Assembly: GCA_016302435.1 (NCBI GenBank)
Contig: JAEDNQ010000101.1
Span: forward strand, 1 to 8,484
Length of the DNA: 8,484 bases
Reading direction: 5' to 3'
From: Bacteroidaceae bacterium
GTDB lineage: Bacteria; Bacteroidota; Bacteroidia; Bacteroidales; Bacteroidaceae
Below are positions 1 to 7,050 of this stretch, in pieces. A program made the position numbers and the translations under genes. Position 1 is the stretch's first letter. Each line of letters starts with the position of its first letter. The notes below the pieces were generated by a model, which made no database searches, had not been told where the DNA came from, and saw only the letters and a list, made by a program, of their open reading frames with translations.

Positions 1-72
1 ACACGGGCTCAGGGCGAACCCATAAACGACACGGAGAACCAGTTGGCACATTGGTTCATGGCAGGAAGGTAA
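1..72 (+). CDS. Possible 3' end of an upstream gene (partial, 23 codons)
   Basis: Frame 1 is open from the window edge to a TAA at 70-72 and would encode a tail ending HWFMAGR. The composition is protein-like, and it would end 87 bp before tpiA on the same strand. Frame 3 is also open to a TAA at 111-113, but its product is rich in His, Lys and Gly and looks less natural. From memory, a DoxX-family membrane protein often sits upstream of tpiA in Bacteroidales. These 23 residues are too few to test that, so no function is assigned. The call rests on frame choice alone. Confidence 0.35.
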   Translation, partial: TRAQGEPINDTENQLAHWFMAGR

Positions 73-159
73 TGCTCTCCGTCTCCTGTCACAAGCTCGA
101 AGGAAAGGAATAAACATACAAACAACAACATAAGTTTAACTAATAAAAATCAATCCACT
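73..159 (+). promoter_or_regulatory. A-rich leader of tpiA
   Basis: The 87 bp before tpiA become strongly A-rich from about 109 onward, with repeated ACAAACAAC-like runs, and show no purine-rich Shine-Dalgarno box next to the ATG. This is a common look for leaders of well-translated Bacteroidetes genes, where A-rich unstructured 5' regions help initiation. TAAGTTTA at 131-138 is one base from the -7 consensus TAnnTTTG, but no TTTG lies 19-21 bp upstream, so a promoter is not claimed. The leader role is inferred from composition. Confidence 0.3.
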
Positions 160-918
160 ATGGCAAAAAAAATTGTTGCTGGAAACTGGAAGATGAACAA
201 GAATCTCCAGGAAGGTATAGAACTCGCACAGGGCCTCAACGAAGCTCTCGCTGCTGACAAACCAAACTGCGATGTCATCATCTGCACACCATTCATCCAC
301 CTCGCTAAGGTGTCTGAAATCATCAACCACGATGTAATCAACCTCGGTGCTGAGAACTGCGCTGACAAGGCTTCAGGTGCTTACACAGGCGAAGTATCTG
401 CTGAGATGGTTAAGTCAACAGGTGCTGAGTACGTTATCCTCGGACACTCAGAGCGCCGCGAGTACTACAATGAGACTCCAGAGATCCTCAAGGAGAAGGT
501 TGACCTCGCCCTTGCCAATGGCCTCAAGATTCTCTTCTGCATCGGTGAGTCACTCGAGCAGCGTGAGGCAAACGAGCAGAACGCTGTGGTAAAGGCTGAG
601 CTCGAAGGTTCTGTATTCCACCTCTCAGCTGAGCAGTTCGCCAACATCGTCATCGCTTATGAGCCAATCTGGGCTATCGGCACAGGCAAGACAGCTACAG
701 CAGAGCAGGCTGAGGAAATCCACGCTTACATCCGTTCAGTCGTTGCTGAGAAGTATGGCGCTGAAGTAGCAGCCAACACTTCTATCCTCTACGGAGGTTC
801 TTGCAAGGCTTCTAACGCTCCTGAGCTCTTCGCTAAGCCAGACATCGACGGCGGTCTCATCGGAGGCGCTTCTCTCAAGGTGGCTGACTTCAAGGGCATC
901 ATCGACGCTTGGAAATAA
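160..918 (+). CDS. tpiA: Triosephosphate isomerase
   Basis: This cytosolic enzyme interconverts dihydroxyacetone phosphate and glyceraldehyde 3-phosphate in glycolysis and gluconeogenesis. The 252-residue length is normal for the family. The whole TIM-barrel signature is visible: Asn9 and Lys11 in GNWKMN, the catalytic His96 in ILGHSERR, the catalytic base Glu168 in AYEPIW, the mobile phosphate-gripping loop WAIGTGKTAT (171-180), YGGS (211-214) and GGLIGGASL (231-239). The start is fixed by the typical N-terminus MAKKIVAGNWKMN. Codon choice is strongly biased (AAG for Lys, GCT for Ala, ATC for Ile, almost no ATA), unlike dnaG and recG further on, which suggests high expression. A hairpin lies 24 bp after the stop, so the gene may be transcribed partly apart from the pair that follows. 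No key residue is missing. Confidence 0.98.
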   Translation: MAKKIVAGNWKMNKNLQEGIELAQGLNEALAADKPNCDVIICTPFIHLAKVSEIINHDVINLGAENCADKASGAYTGEVSAEMVKSTGAEYVILGHSERREYYNETPEILKEKVDLALANGLKILFCIGESLEQREANEQNAVVKAELEGSVFHLSAEQFANIVIAYEPIWAIGTGKTATAEQAEEIHAYIRSVVAEKYGAEVAANTSILYGGSCKASNAPELFAKPDIDGGLIGGASLKVADFKGIIDAWK

Positions 919-942
919 TCCACACTCTCATCATCCTATTTT

Positions 943-973
943 GCCTCTGACATCCTTCATGGGTGTCGGAGGC
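943..973 (+). terminator. Strong hairpin after tpiA, possible terminator or attenuator
   Basis: The arm GCCTCTGACATCC (943-955) pairs with GGGTGTCGGAGGC (961-973) around a 5-base loop, TTCAT. All 13 positions pair in + strand RNA, two of them as G-U wobbles (948 with 968, 953 with 963). On the opposite strand those two would be A-C mismatches, so the structure favours + strand RNA. The sequence after the stem (ATCCTTAAC) is not a U tract, so this is not a textbook intrinsic terminator. It could instead stabilise the tpiA mRNA end or partly attenuate read-through into the next gene, whose ATG is 41 bp downstream. Confidence 0.45.
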
Positions 974-1014
974 ATCCTTAACATCTGAAGCAACCAGTAC
1001 CATCCTCACTCACA

Positions 1015-1509
1015 ATGAACAAGATACTTCTGATAATCATATCTCTATGGACAAGTGCTATCACCATGTCTGCGCAGTCATTCACCGACCACCTCACACA
1101 CAAGGTGGAGGGGCAAGGCACAGTGACAGTACATCAGGACTCACTCATCAACAACCTTGTCAACGGCAAAGCGAAAGCCGCAACATCGGCCGAGACTAAA
1201 GAGGACGGCAATGTCACACCCTCTGCCCACACGGGAAAGAAGATAAAGGCAAGAGGCTACCGCATACAGGTGTTCTGGGGAGGCAGCACGACCAATGACA
1301 AGGCAAAGGCGCAACACGCCGGGCTGAAGGTCACATCTGCTTTTCCCGAACTGCAAGCATACACCACCTTCGAGTCGCCCAACTGGAGATGCCGCGTAGG
1401 CGACTTTGTCTCTCATCATGAAGCTTCTGACTTCCTCGACAAACTCAAAGACGCAAGGGTTGTGAACAATGCCATCATCGTCAAAAGTGAAGTCTTAATC
1501 TACCAGTAA
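1015..1509 (+). CDS. Secreted SPOR-domain protein
   Basis: This 164-residue protein has an N-terminal signal peptide (about 1-20, hydrophobic stretch ILLIIISLW, likely cleaved after MSA). A polar, low-complexity spacer (about 25-78) and one C-terminal SPOR domain (about 81-160) follow. The SPOR domain opens GYRIQVFWGG and contains NWRCRVGDF before a final helix and strand. SPOR domains in general bind peptidoglycan strands lacking stem peptides, often at division sites. No membrane anchor or lipobox Cys is seen after the signal peptide, so the mature protein is probably free in the periplasm. It ends 4 bp before folE, so the two are almost certainly cotranscribed. I recall the order tpiA, SPOR gene, folE as common in Bacteroidales, but no functional link to folate synthesis is known to me. 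Its exact role is unknown. Confidence 0.85.
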   Translation: MNKILLIIISLWTSAITMSAQSFTDHLTHKVEGQGTVTVHQDSLINNLVNGKAKAATSAETKEDGNVTPSAHTGKKIKARGYRIQVFWGGSTTNDKAKAQHAGLKVTSAFPELQAYTTFESPNWRCRVGDFVSHHEASDFLDKLKDARVVNNAIIVKSEVLIYQ

Positions 1510-1513
1510 GACC

Positions 1514-2080
1514 ATGAACAAAGAAGAAAAATATGAAATCCTGAAAAACGCCTGCCTGCAAAATCTGCAAGCCATAGGCGAGGACACTCAACGCGAAGGA
1601 CTGGTCAAGACTCCAGAGAGAGTGGCTAAGGCCTTTCTCGAACTGACACGCGGGTACGACATGGATCCTGCGGAGACACTGCGCTCTGCCATGTTTGAAG
1701 AAGAATATGACCAGATGGTCGTGGTGAAGGACATTGAGTTCCACTCTCTATGTGAGCACCATATCCTCCCTTTCTTCGGCAAGGTGCATATAGCATACAT
1801 ACCCAACGGCAAGATAGTGGGACTTAGCAAGATACCACGCGTAGTCGACATCTTCTCCCACAGGCTGCAAGTGCAGGAGCATCTCACCAAACAGATATGC
1901 GATTGCATTCAGCAAGCGCTCAATCCACTGGGGACTATCGTCATAATTGAAGCTCAACACCTCTGCATGCAAATGAGAGGAGTGGAGAAACAAGGTTCCA
2001 TCACCACTACCATATACTATTCGGGCGTGTTCAGCCAGGCAGACAAGAGACGGGAGTTCATGCAACTCATAAAGGATTAA
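1514..2080 (+). CDS. folE: GTP cyclohydrolase I
   Basis: This enzyme converts GTP to 7,8-dihydroneopterin triphosphate and formate, the first committed step toward tetrahydrofolate. The 188-residue length fits the short form of the family. The zinc ligands Cys80, His83 and Cys151 are present, with catalytic His82 and His149, in the motifs SLCEHH and EAQHLCMQMRG. They correspond to E. coli Cys110, His113, Cys181, His112 and His179 with a constant offset of 30. The tract GLSKIPRVVDIFSHRLQVQE (103-122) is also characteristic. The start MNKEEKYEIL lies 4 bp after the SPOR gene stop, implying a shared message and perhaps coupled translation. The protein acts in the cytosol as a homodecamer in studied relatives. 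Nothing looks damaged. Confidence 0.97.
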   Translation: MNKEEKYEILKNACLQNLQAIGEDTQREGLVKTPERVAKAFLELTRGYDMDPAETLRSAMFEEEYDQMVVVKDIEFHSLCEHHILPFFGKVHIAYIPNGKIVGLSKIPRVVDIFSHRLQVQEHLTKQICDCIQQALNPLGTIVIIEAQHLCMQMRGVEKQGSITTTIYYSGVFSQADKRREFMQLIKD

Positions 2081-2121
2081 ACATCCACGACTCTTTTCAG
2101 GGGCATTCGATAACTTAGCTT

Positions 2122-2152
2122 GAGGCTATTCAGAGGCATTCAGAAGCTATCA
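2122..2152 (+). repeat. Short degenerate tandem repeat, three units
   Basis: The units are GAGGCTATTCA, GAGGCATTCA and GAAGCTATCA, end to end. A related GGGGCATTCGA lies just upstream at about 2101-2111. The array starts 42 bp after the folE stop. Short direct repeats can be protein-binding sites or replication slippage products, and nothing here separates the two. Confidence 0.4.
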
Positions 2153-2246
2153 CGCAGCAGAAGTCTCTCATGAATGAAGGAGCGATGCGGGCATCATGAC
2201 TTATACGCTCCCCAACCAGCCCACTCTTACGCACTCTTCTACCATC

Positions 2247-2260
2247 ATGCTTACAAGCAT
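2247..2260. other. Small inverted repeat upstream of dnaG
   Basis: ATGCTT and AAGCAT are perfect inverted copies separated by AC. As RNA this would form a 5-bp stem with a TACA loop. The stem is AT-rich and weak, and it is followed by a pyrimidine-rich run (TCATCTTCTCTTCC) rather than a U tract. It could mark the end of the folE message or be an operator half-site pair before dnaG. The evidence is thin. Confidence 0.25.
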
Positions 2261-2317
2261 TCATCTTCTCTTCCACACTATTTATAAGCACTCATCTTTT
2301 TCCTCTCCCACGTTTCC

Positions 2318-4579
2318 ATGATATCACCAGCCACCATCGAACGCATCACCAGCACAGCCGACATTGTAGATGTAGTGTCTGACTATGTCACCCTGAGGCG
2401 AGCAGGAGCGAGCTACAAGGGTCTGTGTCCCTTTCATGACGACACCACACCTTCGTTCTCCGTCTCTCCAGCCAGAGGCCTGTGCAAATGCTTCAGCTGC
2501 GGCAAGGGCGGCAATGCCGTGCACTTCATCATGGAGATGGAACAGATGTCGTACGTAGAGGCTCTCAAACACCTCGCCAAAAAATATGGCATCCCCGTAG
2601 AGGAAAAAGAGATGACTTCTGAAGAGAGGCAAAAGCAAGGCGAGCGAGAGAGCATGTTTGCCGTCAACGAATGGGCTGCCAAATACTTCAGCGACACACT
2701 GATGAACCATCAGGACGGACGATCCGTAGGTCTTGCTTATTTCCGCAGCAGAGGTTTCCGCGACGACATCATCACAAAGTTCAGGCTCGGATTCTGCCTC
2801 GACAGTCCCAATGCCATGTCGAACGAGGCAAAAGCCAAGGGTTATAACGACAAGTACCTCATCGACACAGGACTTTGCGTCAAGCGCGACAATGGCACCA
2901 TCTACGACCGCTTCCGCGGACGAGCCATCTTCCCTTGGATAGCCGTCAACGGCAAGGTTGTCGCCTTCGGCGGACGAGTGCTGGACAAACGCACCAAGGG
3001 AGTGAACCAGAAGTATGTCAACTCCCCTGACTCTATCATCTACCATAAGGCCAATGAGCTATACGGCATATACCAGGCCAAACGAACCATATCAAAGGAG
3101 GATATGGTATACATGGTCGAAGGCTACACAGACGTGCTTGCCATGCATCAGTGCGGCATCGAAAATGTTGTAGCCAACTCGGGCACAGCCCTCAACGAAG
3201 CACAGATACACCTCCTCCACCGATTCACAAACAACATCACCCTCATATACGACGGCGACGAGGCAGGCATACACGCTGCCCTGCGCAGCACCGACATGCT
3301 CCTCGCCGAAGGCATGAACGTGAAGATACTCCTCCTGCCCGATGGCGACGACCCAGACAGTTTTGCCAGCAAGCACAACGCTGAGGAGTTCAAGGCCTAT
3401 GTCAACGAACACCAGACTGACTTCATTCTCTTCAAGACAGGACTGCTGCTCCAAGAGGTCAAGCGCGACCCCATCAAGAGAGCAAAACTGACTGAGGACA
3501 TCATAAAGAGCATAGCAGTCATACCTGACGAAATCATACGCTCCACCTACGTGCACGAATGCGCCGAAATACTCAACGTCGACGAGGGCATGCTGATGAG
3601 AGGCACAAACAAAAACAGAGCAGCCATCATCGAAAACATGAAGAAGGAGGCGCAGAGAGAAAGAGAAAGACAAGAACGACTGCTCAACCAAAATGCTCAA
3701 GCTGAGACAAATCAGCAGGCACAGCAAGCAACGGCACAACAGACTGAGGCGCAACAGTCGACTGATAATCAGTCAATGACCTCTCAGCCGTCCACAGCCA
3801 CCTCTCCCGGCCGCCAGTCTTCATCAAGGCAGGAATCCACTGCTCAGCCTGTTGTGGCCCAGCCATCTGCCACTCAGCAGACAACCCCCATCGACCCATA
3901 CGATGAAGACATACCGCCACTCGAAGCTTCATACAACTCTGAGTCATCGGCATCCACATCCAGTACAGCGACCAATGACATGTCCACTCCGGCTATAGCA
4001 AGCCTCGGAGAAAACCTATGGAAAAAGTCGGAAGAACGCTTCATAGGCATTGAACGCCTCATCATGACACTTCTTGTCAGGTATGGCGAGCAAGAAGTTG
4101 ACGGCATGGATGCTGACGGACAGCCATGCAAGATGCCCCTCATCGAATATGTCTTCACTGACCTCCAATACGACGGCATCACATTCCGCTCACCACTGTA
4201 TGACAAGATGCTGCAACTGGCCCACGAGCATGTCTACGATACTGACTTCAATGCCAACCGCTTCTACCTCAACAGTGCCGCCGAAGAAATCAGCCGAGCA
4301 GCCGCCGACATGTCGAGCGAACGCTACCAGCTAAGCTCAGCCAACCAAATGATGCAATCGGAAGAAGAGACAATGGCTATGTCAGCGGCAAGACTCCTCA
4401 TCGACTACAAAAACCTCATCATAGAGGAGGAACTCAAACAGTGCAATTCGCAACTGACACTGCCAGAGGTCAAAAACGACATAAACAAAACTCTCGAGCT
4501 CATCAGGCGCATCAAAGACCTTAGCGAACTGCAAAGGCAAATGGCAAAATTTCTCGGTGACAGAGTGGTTGTGAAATAA
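2318..4579 (+). CDS. dnaG: DNA primase
   Basis: DnaG makes the RNA primers that start Okazaki fragments, acting with the replicative helicase DnaB. Residues 1-100 hold the CHC2 zinc finger, with ligands Cys37, His40, Cys58 and Cys61 in GLCPFH and CKCFSCGKGG. The catalytic core (about 115-430) includes YDRFRGRAIFP (196-206), FGGR (217-220) and the TOPRIM site: Glu268 in VEGYTDVLAMH, and Asp312 and Asp314 in YDGDEAG. After a charged helix (about 440-455) comes a long Gln/Ser/Thr-rich linker to about 560, then a helical C-terminal domain (about 565-753) that should bind DnaB. The start MISPATIERI matches the family N-terminus. At 753 residues it is longer than the roughly 580-660 usual for the family, mostly because of the linker. 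The linker stays in frame and both flanking domains are intact, so the gene appears functional. Confidence 0.97.
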   Translation: MISPATIERITSTADIVDVVSDYVTLRRAGASYKGLCPFHDDTTPSFSVSPARGLCKCFSCGKGGNAVHFIMEMEQMSYVEALKHLAKKYGIPVEEKEMTSEERQKQGERESMFAVNEWAAKYFSDTLMNHQDGRSVGLAYFRSRGFRDDIITKFRLGFCLDSPNAMSNEAKAKGYNDKYLIDTGLCVKRDNGTIYDRFRGRAIFPWIAVNGKVVAFGGRVLDKRTKGVNQKYVNSPDSIIYHKANELYGIYQAKRTISKEDMVYMVEGYTDVLAMHQCGIENVVANSGTALNEAQIHLLHRFTNNITLIYDGDEAGIHAALRSTDMLLAEGMNVKILLLPDGDDPDSFASKHNAEEFKAYVNEHQTDFILFKTGLLLQEVKRDPIKRAKLTEDIIKSIAVIPDEIIRSTYVHECAEILNVDEGMLMRGTNKNRAAIIENMKKEAQRERERQERLLNQNAQAETNQQAQQATAQQTEAQQSTDNQSMTSQPSTATSPGRQSSSRQESTAQPVVAQPSATQQTTPIDPYDEDIPPLEASYNSESSASTSSTATNDMSTPAIASLGENLWKKSEERFIGIERLIMTLLVRYGEQEVDGMDADGQPCKMPLIEYVFTDLQYDGITFRSPLYDKMLQLAHEHVYDTDFNANRFYLNSAAEEISRAAADMSSERYQLSSANQMMQSEEETMAMSAARLLIDYKNLIIEEELKQCNSQLTLPEVKNDINKTLELIRRIKDLSELQRQMAKFLGDRVVVK

Positions 4580-4580
4580 A

Positions 4581-4656
4581 CAAAGCCATAGCGCTGGCAT
4601 GGATATGGCTAATGCACACAAAGCCATAATGCTTGCATGGATATGGCTAATACACA
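4581..4656 (+). repeat. Two tandem 38-bp repeats, each with a 7-bp inverted pair
   Basis: Unit 1 is 4581-4618 and unit 2 is 4619-4656. They match at 34 of 38 positions, differing at unit positions 11, 12, 16 and 34. Each unit contains AGCCATA (positions 4-10) and its exact reverse complement TATGGCT (24-30) around a 13-base loop, so each can fold as a hairpin. None of the four differences falls in an arm. The array starts one base after the dnaG stop and ends 35 bp before the preferred recG ATG. It may be an mRNA processing or regulatory structure between the two genes, or simply a recent duplication. The 38-bp period is not a multiple of three, which argues against a coding repeat. Confidence 0.75.
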
Positions 4657-4691
4657 TCGACAGAGGTTCATCCTTCAAAACCCAACCATAC

Positions 4692-6938
4692 ATGAATATC
4701 CTTCTCCAAGACATCAAGTACCTGCAAGGAGTTGGGCCTCAAAGAGCTGAGCTCCTTGCCAACGAACTAAACATACACACTCTCGGCGACCTGCTCAGCT
4801 ACTACCCCTACAAGTATGTCGACCGAAGCCGCATATACCGCATATCTGAACTGAGCAGCAACATGCCCTACATTCAGGTGTGCGGAGAGATATTGTCGTT
4901 TGAACAATTAGGAGAAGGAAGTTCTAAACGACTCATAGCCCATTTCTCTGACGGGACGGGGGTGATAGACCTCGTGTGGTTTCAAGGTATCAAATATGCA
5001 GCCAAGAACTATGACTGCCGCAAGCCATACGTTGTCTTTGGCAAACCATCCGTATTCAACGGCAGGATTCAGGTGGCACATCCCGAGATAGAAAACGCAC
5101 CTGCCAACATGCGCCCACAACAGCGCCCCTATGGATATGTCTCCAACCTGTTCGGCACCTCTCCGTCCGAGACTGCCTCTCCAACCTCATCACAATCTTC
5201 CCGCAAGTACTCCACCAGCACATCCAACCCCAACCTCTCCGACCCAACACTTGACGCACAACCCTCTGCCTACAAAGGACTCTGCCCAAGCTACAATACT
5301 ACAGAGAAGATGAAGAGGAGCGGGCTGGCATCGGCAGGAGTGGCAAAACTCACAGCCAACATGTTTAAGCTTCTCTCCGCTCCTCTCCGAGAGACGCTGC
5401 CGCAATACATCATAGAGAAATACAAATTTGTATCATACGACGAGGCAATACGCAATATCCACTATCCCTCCTCACCCGAAACACTCAGAAGAGCTCAGCT
5501 GAGACTGAAGTTTGAAGAACTCTTCTACGTCCAGCTCAACATATTGCGATATGTCAAGAATCGCCAACTGCGCTATCAAGGCCTCATCTTCAAGACAGTA
5601 GGCAGCTACTTCAACGGTTTCTATTTCAACCATCTGCCATTCAGCCTCACAGAAGCTCAGAAACGCGTCATCAGGGAGATACACAGCGACATGAAGTCTG
5701 GCAGGCAGATGAACCGCCTGCTCCAAGGAGACGTGGGCAGCGGAAAGACTCTCGTGGCCCTCATGATAGCACTCATCGCCATAGATAACGGCTACCAAGC
5801 GTGCATCATGGCTCCCACAGAGATTCTCGCCGAACAGCATCTGCAGACCATCAGCAACATGCTCGCCGACATGGACATCAAGGTGGCCCTGCTAACCGGA
5901 AGCGTCAAAGGAAAAAGACGCACCACCACCCTCAGCGACCTCGTCAACGGAAACATCAATATACTTGTCGGCACACATGCCATCATAGAGGACAATGTGC
6001 TCTTCAACAAGCTGGGACTGGTCGTCATAGACGAGCAGCACCGCTTCGGAGTGGAACAGCGAGCCAAAATGTGGATGAAGAATGCCGTGCCTCCTCATGT
6101 GCTCGTCATGACAGCCACCCCCATTCCACGCACACTCGCCATGACACTCTACGGCGACCTCGACGTGTCGGTCATCGACCAACTGCCCCCTGGGCGCAAA
6201 CCCATAAAGACAGTCCACTTCTTCGATGCCCACCGCCAACACATCTACCAGCTCATGATGCGCGAACTGAGCCTCGGACGCCAGATATACATCGTCTACC
6301 CTCTCATCAAGGAGACCGAGAAGATGGATATAAAAGACCTCGAAGCAGGCTACGAAGAGATATCACGAGCCTTCCCTTCATATAAGGTAAGCAAGGTGCA
6401 CGGCAAGATGAAGGCCAAGGAGAAAGACGAAGAGATGAAGCGTTTTGCCAACCACGAGACTAACATCCTCGTCTCCACCACCGTCATCGAGGTAGGTGTC
6501 AATGTGCCCAACGCTTCGGTCATGATCATCGAGAATGCCGAACGATTCGGCCTGTCACAGCTCCACCAGCTCAGAGGCAGAGTCGGGCGCGGAGCCGACC
6601 AAAGCTACTGCGTTCTCGTCACAAAGTTTGAGATAGGCGAGACGACACGCAAACGCATACAGATAATGGTCGACTCAACCGACGGATTTGAGATAGCCGA
6701 ACAAGACCTCAAGCTGAGAGGTCCCGGAGACCTCGAAGGCACACAGCAGTCGGGCATGGCATTCGACCTCAAGATAGCCAACCTCGCACGAGACGGACAG
6801 ATTCTCAACCTCGCGAGAGAGACGGCTAAACATATCATAGACTCTGACCCCGAGGAGCGCAACCCCGACAATGACATCCTATGGACACGCCTGCACGAGC
6901 TAAGGAAAAACAACATAAACTGGGGAGCCATCAGCTGA
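4692..6938 (+). CDS. recG: ATP-dependent DNA helicase RecG
   Basis: RecG remodels stalled replication forks and branch-migrates Holliday junctions, acting on DNA in the cytosol. The start chosen is ATG 4692 (MNILLQDIKYLQGVGPQRAELL), which matches the family N-terminus. An in-frame ATG at 4599 would add 31 residues encoded by the upstream repeats and is unlikely. In the resulting 748-residue protein, the N-terminal helical and OB wedge region covers about 1-215. The Walker A motif GDVGSGKT is at 346-353, the DEQH box at 447-450, TATPIPRT at 474-481, STTVIEVGVNVPNA at 595-608, the arginine-finger region GRVGRG at 629-634, and the RecG-specific LRGPGDLEGTQQSG at 675-688. The usual length is about 700 residues. 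The excess is a Ser/Thr/Pro-rich insert at about 140-195, between the wedge and the YNTTEKMK segment. All helicase motifs are intact. Confidence 0.97.
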   Translation: MNILLQDIKYLQGVGPQRAELLANELNIHTLGDLLSYYPYKYVDRSRIYRISELSSNMPYIQVCGEILSFEQLGEGSSKRLIAHFSDGTGVIDLVWFQGIKYAAKNYDCRKPYVVFGKPSVFNGRIQVAHPEIENAPANMRPQQRPYGYVSNLFGTSPSETASPTSSQSSRKYSTSTSNPNLSDPTLDAQPSAYKGLCPSYNTTEKMKRSGLASAGVAKLTANMFKLLSAPLRETLPQYIIEKYKFVSYDEAIRNIHYPSSPETLRRAQLRLKFEELFYVQLNILRYVKNRQLRYQGLIFKTVGSYFNGFYFNHLPFSLTEAQKRVIREIHSDMKSGRQMNRLLQGDVGSGKTLVALMIALIAIDNGYQACIMAPTEILAEQHLQTISNMLADMDIKVALLTGSVKGKRRTTTLSDLVNGNINILVGTHAIIEDNVLFNKLGLVVIDEQHRFGVEQRAKMWMKNAVPPHVLVMTATPIPRTLAMTLYGDLDVSVIDQLPPGRKPIKTVHFFDAHRQHIYQLMMRELSLGRQIYIVYPLIKETEKMDIKDLEAGYEEISRAFPSYKVSKVHGKMKAKEKDEEMKRFANHETNILVSTTVIEVGVNVPNASVMIIENAERFGLSQLHQLRGRVGRGADQSYCVLVTKFEIGETTRKRIQIMVDSTDGFEIAEQDLKLRGPGDLEGTQQSGMAFDLKIANLARDGQILNLARETAKHIIDSDPEERNPDNDILWTRLHELRKNNINWGAIS

Positions 6939-7050
6939 CTGCCCCATTTTCATGAGCTACATGCACGGCACGCCTCATCCTGCGACAAAACACATAAACC
7001 ACAAAACCACCAAATAATTCCAGACATTTACAAATATCACAATCCATATC
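6939..7050. other. Spacer between recG and the DUF418 gene
   Basis: These 112 bp carry no credible gene. The second half (from about 6985) becomes A-rich and ends in a leader without a Shine-Dalgarno box, like that of tpiA. I found no good terminator hairpin for recG and no TTTG/TAnnTTTG promoter on the + strand, so transcription may read through from recG. Confidence 0.4.

Larger units (their letters stand above)
2081..2317. other. Gene-free spacer between folE and dnaG
   Basis: These 237 bp carry no credible gene on either strand. They contain three degenerate tandem units of 10-11 bp (2122-2152), GGAGCG at 2179-2184 matched by CGCTCC at 2206-2211, and the inverted repeat ATGCTTACAAGCAT at 2247-2260. 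A pyrimidine-rich stretch follows, running to the dnaG ATG. Termination of the folE message and the dnaG promoter probably both lie here, but I find no TTTG/TAnnTTTG pair with correct spacing. The pyrimidine-rich leader is unlike the A-rich leader of tpiA. Confidence 0.5.

Noticed and set aside
131..138. TAAGTTTA as a -7 promoter element for tpiA
   Set aside because: It has one mismatch to TAnnTTTG and no TTTG at 19-21 bp upstream.
936..943. TATTTTGC-like -7 element before the SPOR gene
   Set aside because: It is one base short of TAnnTTTG, and the nearest TTG upstream is about 25 bp away, outside the accepted spacing.
963..1199. 78-codon + strand frame overlapping the SPOR gene start
   Set aside because: It is out of frame with the signal peptide and SPOR gene, has no recognisable domain, and begins inside the post-tpiA hairpin.
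2324..3046. 240-codon open frame on the minus strand inside dnaG
   Set aside because: It is fully antisense to the conserved zinc finger and catalytic core of primase. Its product shows no recognisable motif, and long antisense frames are expected opposite genes with this codon bias.
4581..4656. Minimal CRISPR-like array
   Set aside because: There are only two units and they are directly adjacent with no spacer between them. No cas gene is in the window.
5801..6385. 194-codon + strand open frame overlapping recG
   Set aside because: It lies out of frame across the RecG helicase motifs. Its product is extremely rich in His, Arg and Thr, typical of a frame-shifted shadow.
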